Assembly (NCBI RefSeq): GCF_000380645.1
Contig: NZ_AQXZ01000011.1
Coordinates: 62,001-126,000 of the forward strand
DNA: 64,000 nt
Origin: Smaragdicoccus niigatensis DSM 44881 = NBRC 103563
Lineage (GTDB): Bacteria; Actinomycetota; Actinomycetes; Mycobacteriales; Mycobacteriaceae
Direction: 5' to 3'
The notes below the pieces were generated by a model. It was not told the origin of the DNA. It worked only from the letters and a program-made list of their open reading frames with translations, and searched no databases. A program made the position numbers and the translations under genes. Positions 1 through 8,270 of this stretch are shown here, piece by piece (the stretch's first letter is position 1; each line of letters starts with the position of its first letter).

Positions 1-3
1 TCG

Positions 4-867
4 TCAGCTGACGCGATGTCCGCCGAGTCGACCGACCATGGTCGGCTCGCGGTGGTCGAAGAACAGACTGACGCCCGTGTCGAGCGTGGCGATCTGCGCC
101 AATTGATCGTCGGTCAGGGTGAAGTCGAAAATGTCGAAATTCTCGGCCATCCGGTCCTTGCGCACCGACTTCGGAATCACGACGACCTCACGCTGGACGA
201 GCCACCGCAGGACAACCTGGGCGATCGACTTGCCGTGCGATTCGCCGATAGCACCGAGCACTGGATCGGAAAAGATGTTGTTGCGGCCCTCCGCAAAGGG
301 ACCCCACGACTCGATCTGAACGCCGCGCTCTTTCATCAACGCTTGGTCCGATTCACGTTGAAAGAAGGGATGCGTCTCGACCTGATTGACCGTTGGGGCG
401 ATCTCGTTGTGGTCGATGAGGTCGACCAGCCGGTCCGGATAGAAGTTCGAGACCCCGATCGCCCGGGCCAGCCCTTCCTTGTTCAGTTGCTGCAGAGCGC
501 GCCACTCGCTGTAGACGTCGCCGAACGGCTGGTGGATGAGATACAGGTCGACGTAGTCGAGCCCGAGCCGGCGCAGCGAGTTGTCGAACGACCGCCTGCT
601 GTCGTCTTCGACGCTTCCCGTCGGCGCGTGCTGGATCCACAACTTGGTCGTCACGAACAGCTCATCACGGGGTATGCCGCTCGCGGCGATCGCGGCACCG
701 ACCGCTTCTTCGTTCTGATACGCGGCCGCGGTGTCGAGATGCCGGTACCCGACCTCGAGCGCAGCCTCCACCGTGGCCTGCGTCTGGCCTGGCGGGATCT
801 GGAAGACGCCGAAACCGAGGATCGGCATTTCGACGCCATTACTGAGCGTGACGGACTGCAAGGTCAT
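4..867 (-). CDS. Aldo/keto reductase
   Basis: NAD(P)H-dependent oxidoreductase of the aldo/keto reductase superfamily, expected to reduce aldehydes or ketones in the cytoplasm. The protein is 287 aa, the usual length. The catalytic tetrad is visible as D45, Y50, K75 and H112 (contexts [19 protein letters not shown]), and the NADPH-binding IPKSVRKDR segment lies near the C-terminus. The ATG is preceded by no ribosome binding site but by a TAGGGT hexamer six bases upstream, fitting a leaderless mRNA. It is the first complete gene in the window, with stop TGA at the left edge. The substrate cannot be inferred. The family call is firm. Confidence 0.93.
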   Translation of the reverse strand: MTLQSVTLSNGVEMPILGFGVFQIPPGQTQATVEAALEVGYRHLDTAAAYQNEEAVGAAIAASGIPRDELFVTTKLWIQHAPTGSVEDDSRRSFDNSLRRLGLDYVDLYLIHQPFGDVYSEWRALQQLNKEGLARAIGVSNFYPDRLVDLIDHNEIAPTVNQVETHPFFQRESDQALMKERGVQIESWGPFAEGRNNIFSDPVLGAIGESHGKSIAQVVLRWLVQREVVVIPKSVRKDRMAENFDIFDFTLTDDQLAQIATLDTGVSLFFDHREPTMVGRLGGHRVS

Positions 868-873
868 GGCTGC

Positions 874-879
874 ACCCTA
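874..879 (-). promoter_or_regulatory. -10 hexamer TAGGGT, leaderless promoter of the aldo/keto reductase
   Basis: TANNNT hexamer 6 nt before the ATG at 867, with no Shine-Dalgarno sequence between. Confidence 0.5.
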
Positions 880-906
880 GAAGGGCATCGGAGCGCGGGC
901 AACGGT

Positions 907-1485
907 TCAGTACAACGTGACGTTATCTCGGGTCAGGGTGAATCCTGGCTCGGAGAAATGGCACGTGATCTTGGATTGCTCAGAGATGCAACGGAATCCA
1001 CCGACATCGATCGCATCGCCAGACTCGAGCGTCTTGTAGTTGCCCTGGGCGGCGCCACAGCTGTAACTGGCGCGGGTCGAGGTGACGACGGCACCGGTCG
1101 CGTTCGACTGGTCGCACGACCCCTGTTGCCCGGCGGCGGCATCCTTGCGGACACACGTTGTGTTGGATTCGGGCAGCGTCTCGGTATCGCCCTTACGGAG
1201 CGAGATGACGCAGGATTCCGCGTTTCCCGGGGTCGAGAACTTGTAATAGATCCGGTCCGCGTCCTCGCTGCGGTAATCGAAGACGATCACCTGGCTGCCA
1301 TTGGTGGACGCGCCCCGCGGCGCATTCGCCGAGGATGACGCTGCGGCCGAACTCGACGACGCCGCGACCTCCGACTGGAGGGTCTTGCCATGTTCCTGCT
1401 CCACGTCCGGGCCACTCGAACTGCAGCCCGCCAGAGTCAGGGCAAACGCCGCTGCAGCGGCACTTCGTAACCACTTCATTGTCAT
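907..1485 (-). CDS. Secreted lipoprotein of unknown function
   Basis: A 192-aa protein with a classic lipoprotein signal: positively charged start, hydrophobic Ala-rich stretch and lipobox LAGC around residue 20, so it should be lipid-anchored on the outer face of the membrane. A Ser/Ala-rich linker follows, then a domain with several cysteines (near CVI, TTCV, SCDQS, YSCGA, RCIS, TCHF) that could form disulfides. I do not recognise the family. A second ATG two codons downstream (1479) is an equally possible start. It lies between the aldo/keto reductase and an amidase on the same strand, which says little about its role. Confidence 0.8.
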   Translation of the reverse strand: MTMKWLRSAAAAAFALTLAGCSSSGPDVEQEHGKTLQSEVAASSSSAAASSSANAPRGASTNGSQVIVFDYRSEDADRIYYKFSTPGNAESCVISLRKGDTETLPESNTTCVRKDAAAGQQGSCDQSNATGAVVTSTRASYSCGAAQGNYKTLESGDAIDVGGFRCISEQSKITCHFSEPGFTLTRDNVTLY

Positions 1486-1506
1486 CGAGTACCCAGAAAC
1501 CGCCGC

Positions 1507-2895
1507 TCATTGCGTGATTCGTGGGAACGGGCTCGCTGCTTCCAGCTCATAGGCGAGTTCGAGCAATGTCCGCTCGGCGCCTGCACGCGCACAGATCTGG
1601 ACCGAACCCGGCAGTCCGGAACTCGTCATGCCGTGCGGCAACGCGATCGCGGGCCCGCCACCGAGGTTCGCGAACGGCGTGAACGCCGCATATTCGACGA
1701 GTTTGTCGAAGAGCACCTCGAAGTCCTGCGTCGGTGCCTGTTCGCCGATCAGCGGCACCGGCTGCGCAACCACGGGCGTGATGAAGACATCGACGGCTCG
1801 AAAATGCCGTGGGTAGGCGCGTCTGGTTCGACTGAGCCGTCGCAGACCGGTGACCAGTCGATGCGGTCGGCGGCTCGCAAAACGGGCCAGGCCCTTGGTG
1901 AACGGATCGAGCCCACGGGGATCGAATCGGCGGCCGTGGAGACCGGCGAGGGCCGACGACTGGAAGATCGCATTCCACGCCCAATAGGTCTTGAAGTCGT
2001 CCACGAACTCCGGGCTCACATCGAACCTCATCTCGCCGACGACGTGATGCCCGAGTCCCTCGAACACCGCAATGGCCGAGCGCAACGTGGCTTCGACCTC
2101 GGGATGAACCCGGCGGTCGAGGATGTCCTGCACGACGAAGCCGATCCGTAGCCGCCGCGACGACGGCCCCGCGACCAGGCCGACCGGATCGAGTTCGGGG
2201 TGGTAACTCTCTGCAGCCACGAGATAGTGCGCGGTGTCGCGAACCGTGCGCGTGAGCACGCCTTCGGAGATCAGGACAATCGGCAACGTCCGCACGCCGG
2301 GGCGGTCGAGCAGTCGCTTCGGAGTCAGCTTGAGCCCAACGAGTCCGTTGGCCGCGGCCGGGATGCGAAGCGATCCCCCGCCGTCGTTGCCGTGTGCGAG
2401 TGGGATTGCTCCCGACGCGACCAATGCGCCGGCGCCGCCCGACGATCCGCCCGCCGAGTAGGCCGGGTTCCAGGGATTACGCGTCGGTTCGCGATAGGCC
2501 GACTCGGTACTCGCCGTCAGCCCGAATTCCGGCATCGCCGACTTGCCGAGCAACGCGAAACCCTGGGCGAGGAACTGACGACTCGGACCAGCATCGACCT
2601 TTGCGGGAAGCGGGTCGACCGCCGACGACCCCATGTAGGTCGGCAGCCCGGCGGCCTCGATGTTGTCCTTGATGAACGACGGCACACCCGCGAACGGGCC
2701 CGCCGAATGCCGACGAGGGCGGTCGAAGCAGTTGGTCCGCACGGCGTTGAGGGTCGGATCGATCTTCTCGACCCTGGTTATCGCGGCTTCTCGCACTTCG
2801 GCCGAATTGGTCTCTCCCGAGGCGATCCGGGCGGCCAACGCGAGGGCGTCGTCATCCCCCAACGCGTCGTCGGTGAACGCGTGGACTCTCGTCAC
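1507..2895 (-). CDS. Amidase (amidase signature family)
   Basis: Hydrolyses a C-N amide bond with a Ser-cisSer-Lys triad. K77 (FIKDN), the GGSSGG loop at 149-154 and the nucleophile S175 (GGGSLRIPA) are all present, so the enzyme looks active. Length 462 aa is typical for bacterial amidases of this superfamily. The GTG start overlaps the TGA of the upstream patatin gene by four bases (GTGA), which indicates translational coupling and one operon. The family is too broad for substrate prediction. No GatB or GatC gene lies nearby, so a role in tRNA amidotransfer is unlikely. Confidence 0.92.
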   Translation of the reverse strand: MTRVHAFTDDALGDDDALALAARIASGETNSAEVREAAITRVEKIDPTLNAVRTNCFDRPRRHSAGPFAGVPSFIKDNIEAAGLPTYMGSSAVDPLPAKVDAGPSRQFLAQGFALLGKSAMPEFGLTASTESAYREPTRNPWNPAYSAGGSSGGAGALVASGAIPLAHGNDGGGSLRIPAAANGLVGLKLTPKRLLDRPGVRTLPIVLISEGVLTRTVRDTAHYLVAAESYHPELDPVGLVAGPSSRRLRIGFVVQDILDRRVHPEVEATLRSAIAVFEGLGHHVVGEMRFDVSPEFVDDFKTYWAWNAIFQSSALAGLHGRRFDPRGLDPFTKGLARFASRRPHRLVTGLRRLSRTRRAYPRHFRAVDVFITPVVAQPVPLIGEQAPTQDFEVLFDKLVEYAAFTPFANLGGGPAIALPHGMTSSGLPGSVQICARAGAERTLLELAYELEAASPFPRITQ

Positions 2896-3881
2896 CTGTG
2901 CGGTTCTTCGATGTGGTCCACGAGTCCGGCGAGAGCCTGGTAACCCGTCGCCCGCCCGACGTACATCGCCCGGCGCAGAAGTTCAGGGTCGCGCTCGAGC
3001 CGCGTGATGCGGTATTCGTCTGCGGGAGCTCGTAATTCGAGGACTCGTGGGCCGACGGCCGAAGGGTCGGCGGTCAGTCGTTCGAGCGTCGCGTCGTCTT
3101 CCAGGCCCCGCTGGTAGCGCGCATGCCAGGTCGCAATGGCCGGCGGCGAATGCCGCTTGAAATAGCGCCGAACGCTCGCATGCTCGAGCCAATGTGGCTG
3201 CTTGGTCGTCTCGCCGACATGGCGGCAGCGCAAGACGACAACGTGCGTCGCGCCGTCTGCAACCGCAGTGCGGAATCCGACGTTTTCGGCGACTCCGCCG
3301 TCGACCCAGTGGCGGCCGCCCAGTTCGATCGGACGGCCCGCGAGCACGGGAATCGTGGCGGACGCCCGCACCGCGCGACCGAAGGTATCAGCATCTTTGA
3401 TGTACGGGTGCAGGTCGACGCCCTGGCCCGTTCGCGTGCACGTCGCGAGCGGATGCAGCGGAACCTCCGAACTCGCCATCTGTTCGAGGATTCCGGGTCG
3501 AGCACGTTCGAAACTGTCGAGGATCAGCTCGGTGTTGATCGGCGTGCGGCCGCGCGCGAGCCGGCGGAAATCGCACACCCCGCCCATCAGGCCGGGCCAT
3601 TGCGGCAGGCTCTCCGACGCCGACCCGCTGACGAACAATGCGCCCGCTACCGCACCGGCGGAGACTCCGTAGACGGCATCGAACGCCAGCGACAAATTCA
3701 GTTCGTCGAACGCGGCAAGGATTCCCATCGGGTAGGCAACGCGACTGCCCCCGCCCTCGATGGTGATCGCCACTCGGTATGGGTCCTGCCGGCGTGCTGG
3801 ACGAGTGCCGGCGTCACGACGCCGGCGAAGCACGTCGACGACGTTCGGGACGGTTGCGGTGGTTCCGGTGTACAGACTCAC
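2892..3881 (-). CDS. Patatin-like phospholipase
   Basis: Predicted acyl hydrolase of the patatin fold. The oxyanion-hole motif EGGGSRV, the nucleophile elbow YGVSAGA (GxSxG) and the catalytic aspartate in WVDGGVAEN are in the expected order. I placed the start at the GTG at 3881, giving about 329 aa, because GAGGAGG lies a few bases upstream. An in-frame ATG 57 bases further up (3938) has no such site. It is coupled to the amidase through a 4-bp overlap, so the pair may process the same amide- or ester-containing lipid, which is inference only. No signal peptide is seen, so a cytoplasmic or peripheral location is likely. Confidence 0.88.
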   Translation of the reverse strand: MSLYTGTTATVPNVVDVLRRRRDAGTRPARRQDPYRVAITIEGGGSRVAYPMGILAAFDELNLSLAFDAVYGVSAGAVAGALFVSGSASESLPQWPGLMGGVCDFRRLARGRTPINTELILDSFERARPGILEQMASSEVPLHPLATCTRTGQGVDLHPYIKDADTFGRAVRASATIPVLAGRPIELGGRHWVDGGVAENVGFRTAVADGATHVVVLRCRHVGETTKQPHWLEHASVRRYFKRHSPPAIATWHARYQRGLEDDATLERLTADPSAVGPRVLELRAPADEYRITRLERDPELLRRAMYVGRATGYQALAGLVDHIEEPHR

Positions 3882-3980
3882 GACGCCTCCTCGGTTCGCT
3901 CTATTAAGCGTCTCGGATGCGGAGCAAGCAGAGATCATCGGCGCCGTGAACAGGACCGGACATTCCGGCGAAAGTTACGA

Positions 3981-4015
3981 AACGCGTGGTGTGCGACACC
4001 CGCACACCACGCGTT
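3981..4015 (-). terminator. Strong hairpin terminator after glutamine synthetase
   Basis: Perfect 15-bp inverted repeat (AACGCGTGGTGTGCG and its complement) with loop ACACC, 12 bp beyond the stop of the type III glutamine synthetase gene. There is no U-tract, as is usual in high-GC actinobacteria. Confidence 0.8.
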
Positions 4016-4026
4016 GATCGGTCGAT

Positions 4027-6204
4027 TCAGAGAATGAAGAGCATCTCCTGATAGGTCGGCAGCGGCCACAGGTCGTCGGCGATGGTCGTCTCGAGAGCGT
4101 CGGCCGCGACACGCACCGCCTCCATCGCCGGGAGAAGCGCTACCTGCGCATGCTTCGCCTCGTCGTAGGCCGAATCGGCGGAATGATCTGACAACGCGGC
4201 CTTCAACGTGGCCAACGCAGTGCTCAGCTCGGCAATGGTCCCCGAGACCGATTGGAGCAACGACGAGTCCGGCTTGAGCCCCGCGCTCTTGAGCACGATC
4301 ACGTTCTGTGCGAGTTCGGTCTGGTAGCGGATCGCGGCAGGCAACACGACCGTCGAGCCGATTTCCAACGCGAGCTTCGCCTCCACCGCGATGGTCAGCG
4401 CGTACTGCTCGAGACGCACCTCATAGCGGCTGTGCAGTTCCCGCTCGGTGAAGACGCCGTACTTCTCGAACACCTCGACAGCCTCGGGTTTGATGAGCTC
4501 CGGGATGGCATCGAGGGTCGTCTTGAGGTTCGGCAGCCCGCGGGACGCGGCCTCGATCTGCCAGTTCTCCGAGTAGCCGTCGCCGTTGAACACCACCGCT
4601 CCGTGCTCGGTGATGATGTCCGTCAGCAGAGTCTGCACCGCTTTGTCGAACGGTTCGCCCGCCGCGACGGCCGACTCCAGAGTGGTTGCCAGGTAGTCGA
4701 ACGAGTCGGCCATGATGGTGTTGAGCACGATCATCGGTACTGCGACGGTCTGTCCCGAACCTGGCGCGCGGAACTCAAATCGGTTGCCGGTGAACGCAAA
4801 CGGGCTGGTGCGGTTGCGGTCGCCGGGGTCGGTCGGAAGCACCGGCAGGGTGTCGACGCCGATGATCATGCTGCCTTTACCCTTCGACGACGTCGCGCTG
4901 CCCTTGGCGATCTGGTCGAAAACATCGGCGAGTTGGTCTCCGAGGAAGATCGAGATGATCGCGGGCGGGGCCTCATTCGCGCCGAGGCGGTGGTCGTTGG
5001 TCGCCGACGCGACCGATACGCGGAGCAGACCGGCGAACTTGTGCACGGCTCGGATCACGGCCGCACAGAAGACCAGGAACTGGGCGTTTTCGTGCGGAGT
5101 GTCCCCCGGGACGAGCAGTGAACCCAACTCAGAATTTCCGACCGAGAAATTGACGTGCTTACCCGAACCGTTGACGCCGGCGAACGGCTTCTCGTGGAAC
5201 AGACATTCCATGCCGTGCTTCTTGGCGACCGTCTTGAAGACCGTCATGAGCAGCTGTTGGTGATCCGACGCGATGTTGGCACGTTCGAACATCGGTGCCA
5301 CCTCAAACTGGCCGGGCGCGACCTCGTTGTGGCGAGTTTTGGCCGGAATACCGAGCTTGAAAAGCTCGCGCTCGGTGTCCATCATGAAGCCCAGCACGCG
5401 CTCGGGAACCGCGCCGAAGTAGTGGTCGTCGAATTCCTGCCCCTTGGGCGGCTTGGCGCCGAAGAGCGTGCGCCCGGCGTTGATCAGGTCCGGCCGCGCG
5501 AGGAAAAAGTGCCGGTCGACCAGGAAGTACTCCTGTTCCGGCCCGCAAAACGAGACGATCCGATCGATGTTCTTGTGTCCGAACAAGGTCAGGATGCGCT
5601 CAGCGTGCACGCCCATCGCCTGCTGGCTCCGGAGCAGCGGGGTCTTGTAGTCGAGCGCCTCGCCGGTCATCGATACGAATACCGTCGGCACGCACAGCGT
5701 GTTGCCGTTCGGGTTCTCGAGGATGTACGCCGGGCTGGTGACGTCCCATCCGGTGTAACCACGAGCTTCGAACGTCGAGCGGAGGCCGCCCGACGGGAAG
5801 CTGGACGCGTCCGGTTCACCCTGTATCAGGGTCTTGCCGGCGAATTCGGCGAGTGCCTGGCCATCAGAGACCGGCTCGAGGAAGCTGTCGTGCTTCTCGG
5901 CAGTCAGCCCGGTCATGGGGTAGAAGACGTGAGCGTAGTGGGTCGCGCCCTTCTCCAGCGCCCAGTCCTTCATGGCCGCGGCGACCGCGTCCGCGACCGC
6001 CGGGTCGAGCTTGGCGCCCTTCTCGATCGTGGCGACAACCGATTTGAAGATCGCCTTCGGCAGCCGAGCCTGCATCTCGGCCTTCGTGAAGACATTCGCG
6101 CCGAAGATCTCCCCCGGGGCTTCCGCCGGATCAAAGCTGAACGCCGGGGGCACGTAGGCCTCGACACTGGTAATTGCCTGCAGTCGTGCTGAATTTCCGG
6201 CCAA
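4027..6204 (-). CDS. Glutamine synthetase type III
   Basis: ATP-dependent ligation of ammonia to glutamate. The protein is about 725 aa, the size of the type III (GlnN) class rather than the roughly 470-aa type I enzymes. Class features include the N-terminal SVEAYVPP segment, NEVAPGQFE, and [10 protein letters not shown] near residue 535. I favour the TTG at 6204 (MAGNSARLQ...) as start because AGGA sits six bases upstream and homologues begin with a similar MSGN... sequence. A GTG at 6231 is the alternative. A TACGGT -10-like hexamer at 6243-6248 would put the transcript start just ahead of it. The gene is flanked downstream by a strong terminator, so it is probably monocistronic. Confidence 0.93.
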   Translation of the reverse strand: MAGNSARLQAITSVEAYVPPAFSFDPAEAPGEIFGANVFTKAEMQARLPKAIFKSVVATIEKGAKLDPAVADAVAAAMKDWALEKGATHYAHVFYPMTGLTAEKHDSFLEPVSDGQALAEFAGKTLIQGEPDASSFPSGGLRSTFEARGYTGWDVTSPAYILENPNGNTLCVPTVFVSMTGEALDYKTPLLRSQQAMGVHAERILTLFGHKNIDRIVSFCGPEQEYFLVDRHFFLARPDLINAGRTLFGAKPPKGQEFDDHYFGAVPERVLGFMMDTERELFKLGIPAKTRHNEVAPGQFEVAPMFERANIASDHQQLLMTVFKTVAKKHGMECLFHEKPFAGVNGSGKHVNFSVGNSELGSLLVPGDTPHENAQFLVFCAAVIRAVHKFAGLLRVSVASATNDHRLGANEAPPAIISIFLGDQLADVFDQIAKGSATSSKGKGSMIIGVDTLPVLPTDPGDRNRTSPFAFTGNRFEFRAPGSGQTVAVPMIVLNTIMADSFDYLATTLESAVAAGEPFDKAVQTLLTDIITEHGAVVFNGDGYSENWQIEAASRGLPNLKTTLDAIPELIKPEAVEVFEKYGVFTERELHSRYEVRLEQYALTIAVEAKLALEIGSTVVLPAAIRYQTELAQNVIVLKSAGLKPDSSLLQSVSGTIAELSTALATLKAALSDHSADSAYDEAKHAQVALLPAMEAVRVAADALETTIADDLWPLPTYQEMLFIL

Positions 6205-6308
6205 CGGACGTCCTAACCCTGAAAGAAACACCTGGTGGCTTGACCGTAGGAATGCCCAGTGGCGAACCTGTTACCGATGCGTCAATGCCAGATCACACGC
6301 TGAACGAT

Positions 6309-8162
6309 TTAGGTGTGAGGCCGATCGAGGGGCCGCGCGGAGCTCGCGCCATTCTCAATCCGATTCCGGCCATTGGCCTTGGCGCGGTAGAGCGCGGCAT
6401 CTGCCGCGGCGACGACACGGTCCGGATGCGGTTCGGTGGGCGGCACGACTCCGATACCGAACGATGCTGTGATCGGCCGTAGCGTTCCGTGCGCGGCGAA
6501 GTGGTGCTCGATGCGCTCGCGCAGTCGCTCGGCAAGAGTTCCCGCCTCGTCCCCAGTGGTCTCGCGGGCCAGGACGACGAACTCCTCACCACCGAAGCGG
6601 TAGGCCGTATCGGTGGGTCGCAACTCACGGCGGACGGCTGCCGCGAGCTCCTGCAGAGCTTCGTCGCCCCGCTGATGGCCGAACTCGTCGTTGTAACTCT
6701 TGAAGTGGTCGACGTCGAACATGATGAGCGCCATCGGGCGCTGATAGCGGGTCGTCCGCTCGCATTCGAGCGCGATGTCGTTGTTGAAGCTGCGGCGGTT
6801 CGGAAGGGCCGTCAGCGCGTCGGTCTTGCTCAGTTTGTCGGCTTCGCCATGCAGGCGCGCCGCCTCGATCGACGCCGCCGCATGGATCGCGAGCGTCTCG
6901 ATGACCTCGAGGCTGCCATCACTGAGCGAAATCGGATTCTGGCTCACGAACTCGATCGCTCCACTGACGCGGGCACCGACGACGAGCGGCACCGCGAGAG
7001 TCCGCAACGGCCGATCTGAGTTCAGTTCGACGATCGATTCCTGGCCATCGGATTCGCTTGCCAGCCGACCGTGCTTCACCGCCTGCCCCACGACACCGAC
7101 GCCGACTTCCGCCGATGGCCGATCCGCCGGTAGTCCAAGCGGGGTTTGAGTGTCGTAGGCCAACGTCAGAGCCTGGTCTCCGTCCGGATTCGAGAGCCAC
7201 ACGATCACCCGCGAGAAATCGCTGACGTTCAGCGCACTGTGTGCCACCGCATGCAGGACGTACTTGAGGCTGAGGCTGCCGGAGATCTCGCGGGCCATGT
7301 CGAGAATTCGGCGCAACTGATCTTGCTGGCGTGCGGCGAGTTCCGCTTGTGCGCTGGTCAGGGCGTTAGCCACCCCCAGTGCCGCCGCCATCGAATTCAC
7401 GCTCGAACCGATGCGCTGAATCTCCGCCGGCCCCGAGGTTTCGATGCGCTTGTCGAGGACACCTTGCCCGATCAAATCAGTCACGGCGACGATGTCCTCG
7501 ACCGGCCCGACGACGAGGTCGGCCAGGAGCCGCCGCTGCCACGCGACACCAATCGCCAACGCGGACAGTGTGATCACGACGAGTCCGAGCCCGACCTCAT
7601 ACGCGACGGTCACGCGCGAGGTCGCGACCTCCCGACGGTCCTCGACGAGTCCGGTGAGTGTGTCCTCGCGCTGGCGATAGGCGTCGAACAACCGCTTTCC
7701 CTCGTCCAGGAAAGAAACCAGCTCGGGACCACTGGTCGGAGCGGCTCCGCTCACGACATCGGCGGCCCACCGGTCGGTCCATGCCTGTTGTGCCAGGCGT
7801 ACCTCGAGGAGCGCGGGAGCAAGTGCGGCATCGGACCCGGCCAGCCGCACGACGTCCGCATTGTCGTGGGCCAACTCGTCGGCACCGCGCCGGTATGGCG
7901 CCAAGAAGCTGTCGTCGCGGATCAGCAGATAGCCGCGAAGACCAGTCTCCTGGTCGATCATGTCGGCGTGTGTCTCCTGAACCGCACGACTGGCCGCCGA
8001 ATAGGCGAGCTGCGCGGGCCGCAGCCACAGCAGCACGATGCCGAACAACACCGTCAAGACCAGCGCCAACAGCGTCAGGGTGACGAGGATCAGGCGGAAG
8101 GTCAGTGTGAGCCGATCCGCCAGACCCTCCGCAGCACCCATCGCGGGGCGCCGAATTCCCAT
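6309..8162 (-). CDS. Membrane diguanylate cyclase (CHASE3-HAMP-GAF-GGDEF)
   Basis: Synthesises cyclic di-GMP in response to an extracytoplasmic signal. Order of parts in the 617 residues: TM helix about 22-46; CHASE3-like sensor about 50-185, with the typical DQETGLRGYLL segment; TM helix about 187-207; HAMP about 210-262; GAF about 285-440; GGDEF domain about 445-605. The active site reads GGEEF (524-528), and an RPTD inhibitory site lies five residues before it, so it should be both active and product-inhibited. The start ATG has a TAGCCT hexamer six bases upstream and no ribosome site, fitting a leaderless message. No phosphodiesterase gene is seen in the window. Confidence 0.93.
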   Translation of the reverse strand: MGIRRPAMGAAEGLADRLTLTFRLILVTLTLLALVLTVLFGIVLLWLRPAQLAYSAASRAVQETHADMIDQETGLRGYLLIRDDSFLAPYRRGADELAHDNADVVRLAGSDAALAPALLEVRLAQQAWTDRWAADVVSGAAPTSGPELVSFLDEGKRLFDAYRQREDTLTGLVEDRREVATSRVTVAYEVGLGLVVITLSALAIGVAWQRRLLADLVVGPVEDIVAVTDLIGQGVLDKRIETSGPAEIQRIGSSVNSMAAALGVANALTSAQAELAARQQDQLRRILDMAREISGSLSLKYVLHAVAHSALNVSDFSRVIVWLSNPDGDQALTLAYDTQTPLGLPADRPSAEVGVGVVGQAVKHGRLASESDGQESIVELNSDRPLRTLAVPLVVGARVSGAIEFVSQNPISLSDGSLEVIETLAIHAAASIEAARLHGEADKLSKTDALTALPNRRSFNNDIALECERTTRYQRPMALIMFDVDHFKSYNDEFGHQRGDEALQELAAAVRRELRPTDTAYRFGGEEFVVLARETTGDEAGTLAERLRERIEHHFAAHGTLRPITASFGIGVVPPTEPHPDRVVAAADAALYRAKANGRNRIENGASSARPLDRPHT

Positions 8163-8168
8163 GAGGGA

Positions 8169-8174
8169 AGGCTA
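8169..8174 (-). promoter_or_regulatory. -10 hexamer TAGCCT, leaderless promoter of the diguanylate cyclase
   Basis: TANNNT hexamer 6 nt before the ATG at 8162, without a ribosome binding site. Confidence 0.5.
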
Positions 8175-8226
8175 ATCGCCGCAGCGGTTGTCAGGCCACC
8201 AAAATGACGCCTGGGTTGGAACGCGA

Positions 8227-8258
8227 ACGGCCCGGGGAACCGAAGTTCCCCGGGCCGT
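8227..8258 (-). terminator. Terminator of the fadA-fadB operon
   Basis: Perfect 14-bp stem ACGGCCCGGGGAAC with a CGAA tetraloop, 12 bp after the fadB stop. Confidence 0.85.
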
Positions 8259-8270
8259 CACTGAACTGAA

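Noticed and set aside
16-1338. Long open frame on the plus strand across the aldo/keto reductase and lipoprotein genes
   Set aside because: Composition is Arg/Asp-rich with no family motifs, and it lies antisense to two well-supported genes; it is a frame shadow of high-GC coding DNA.
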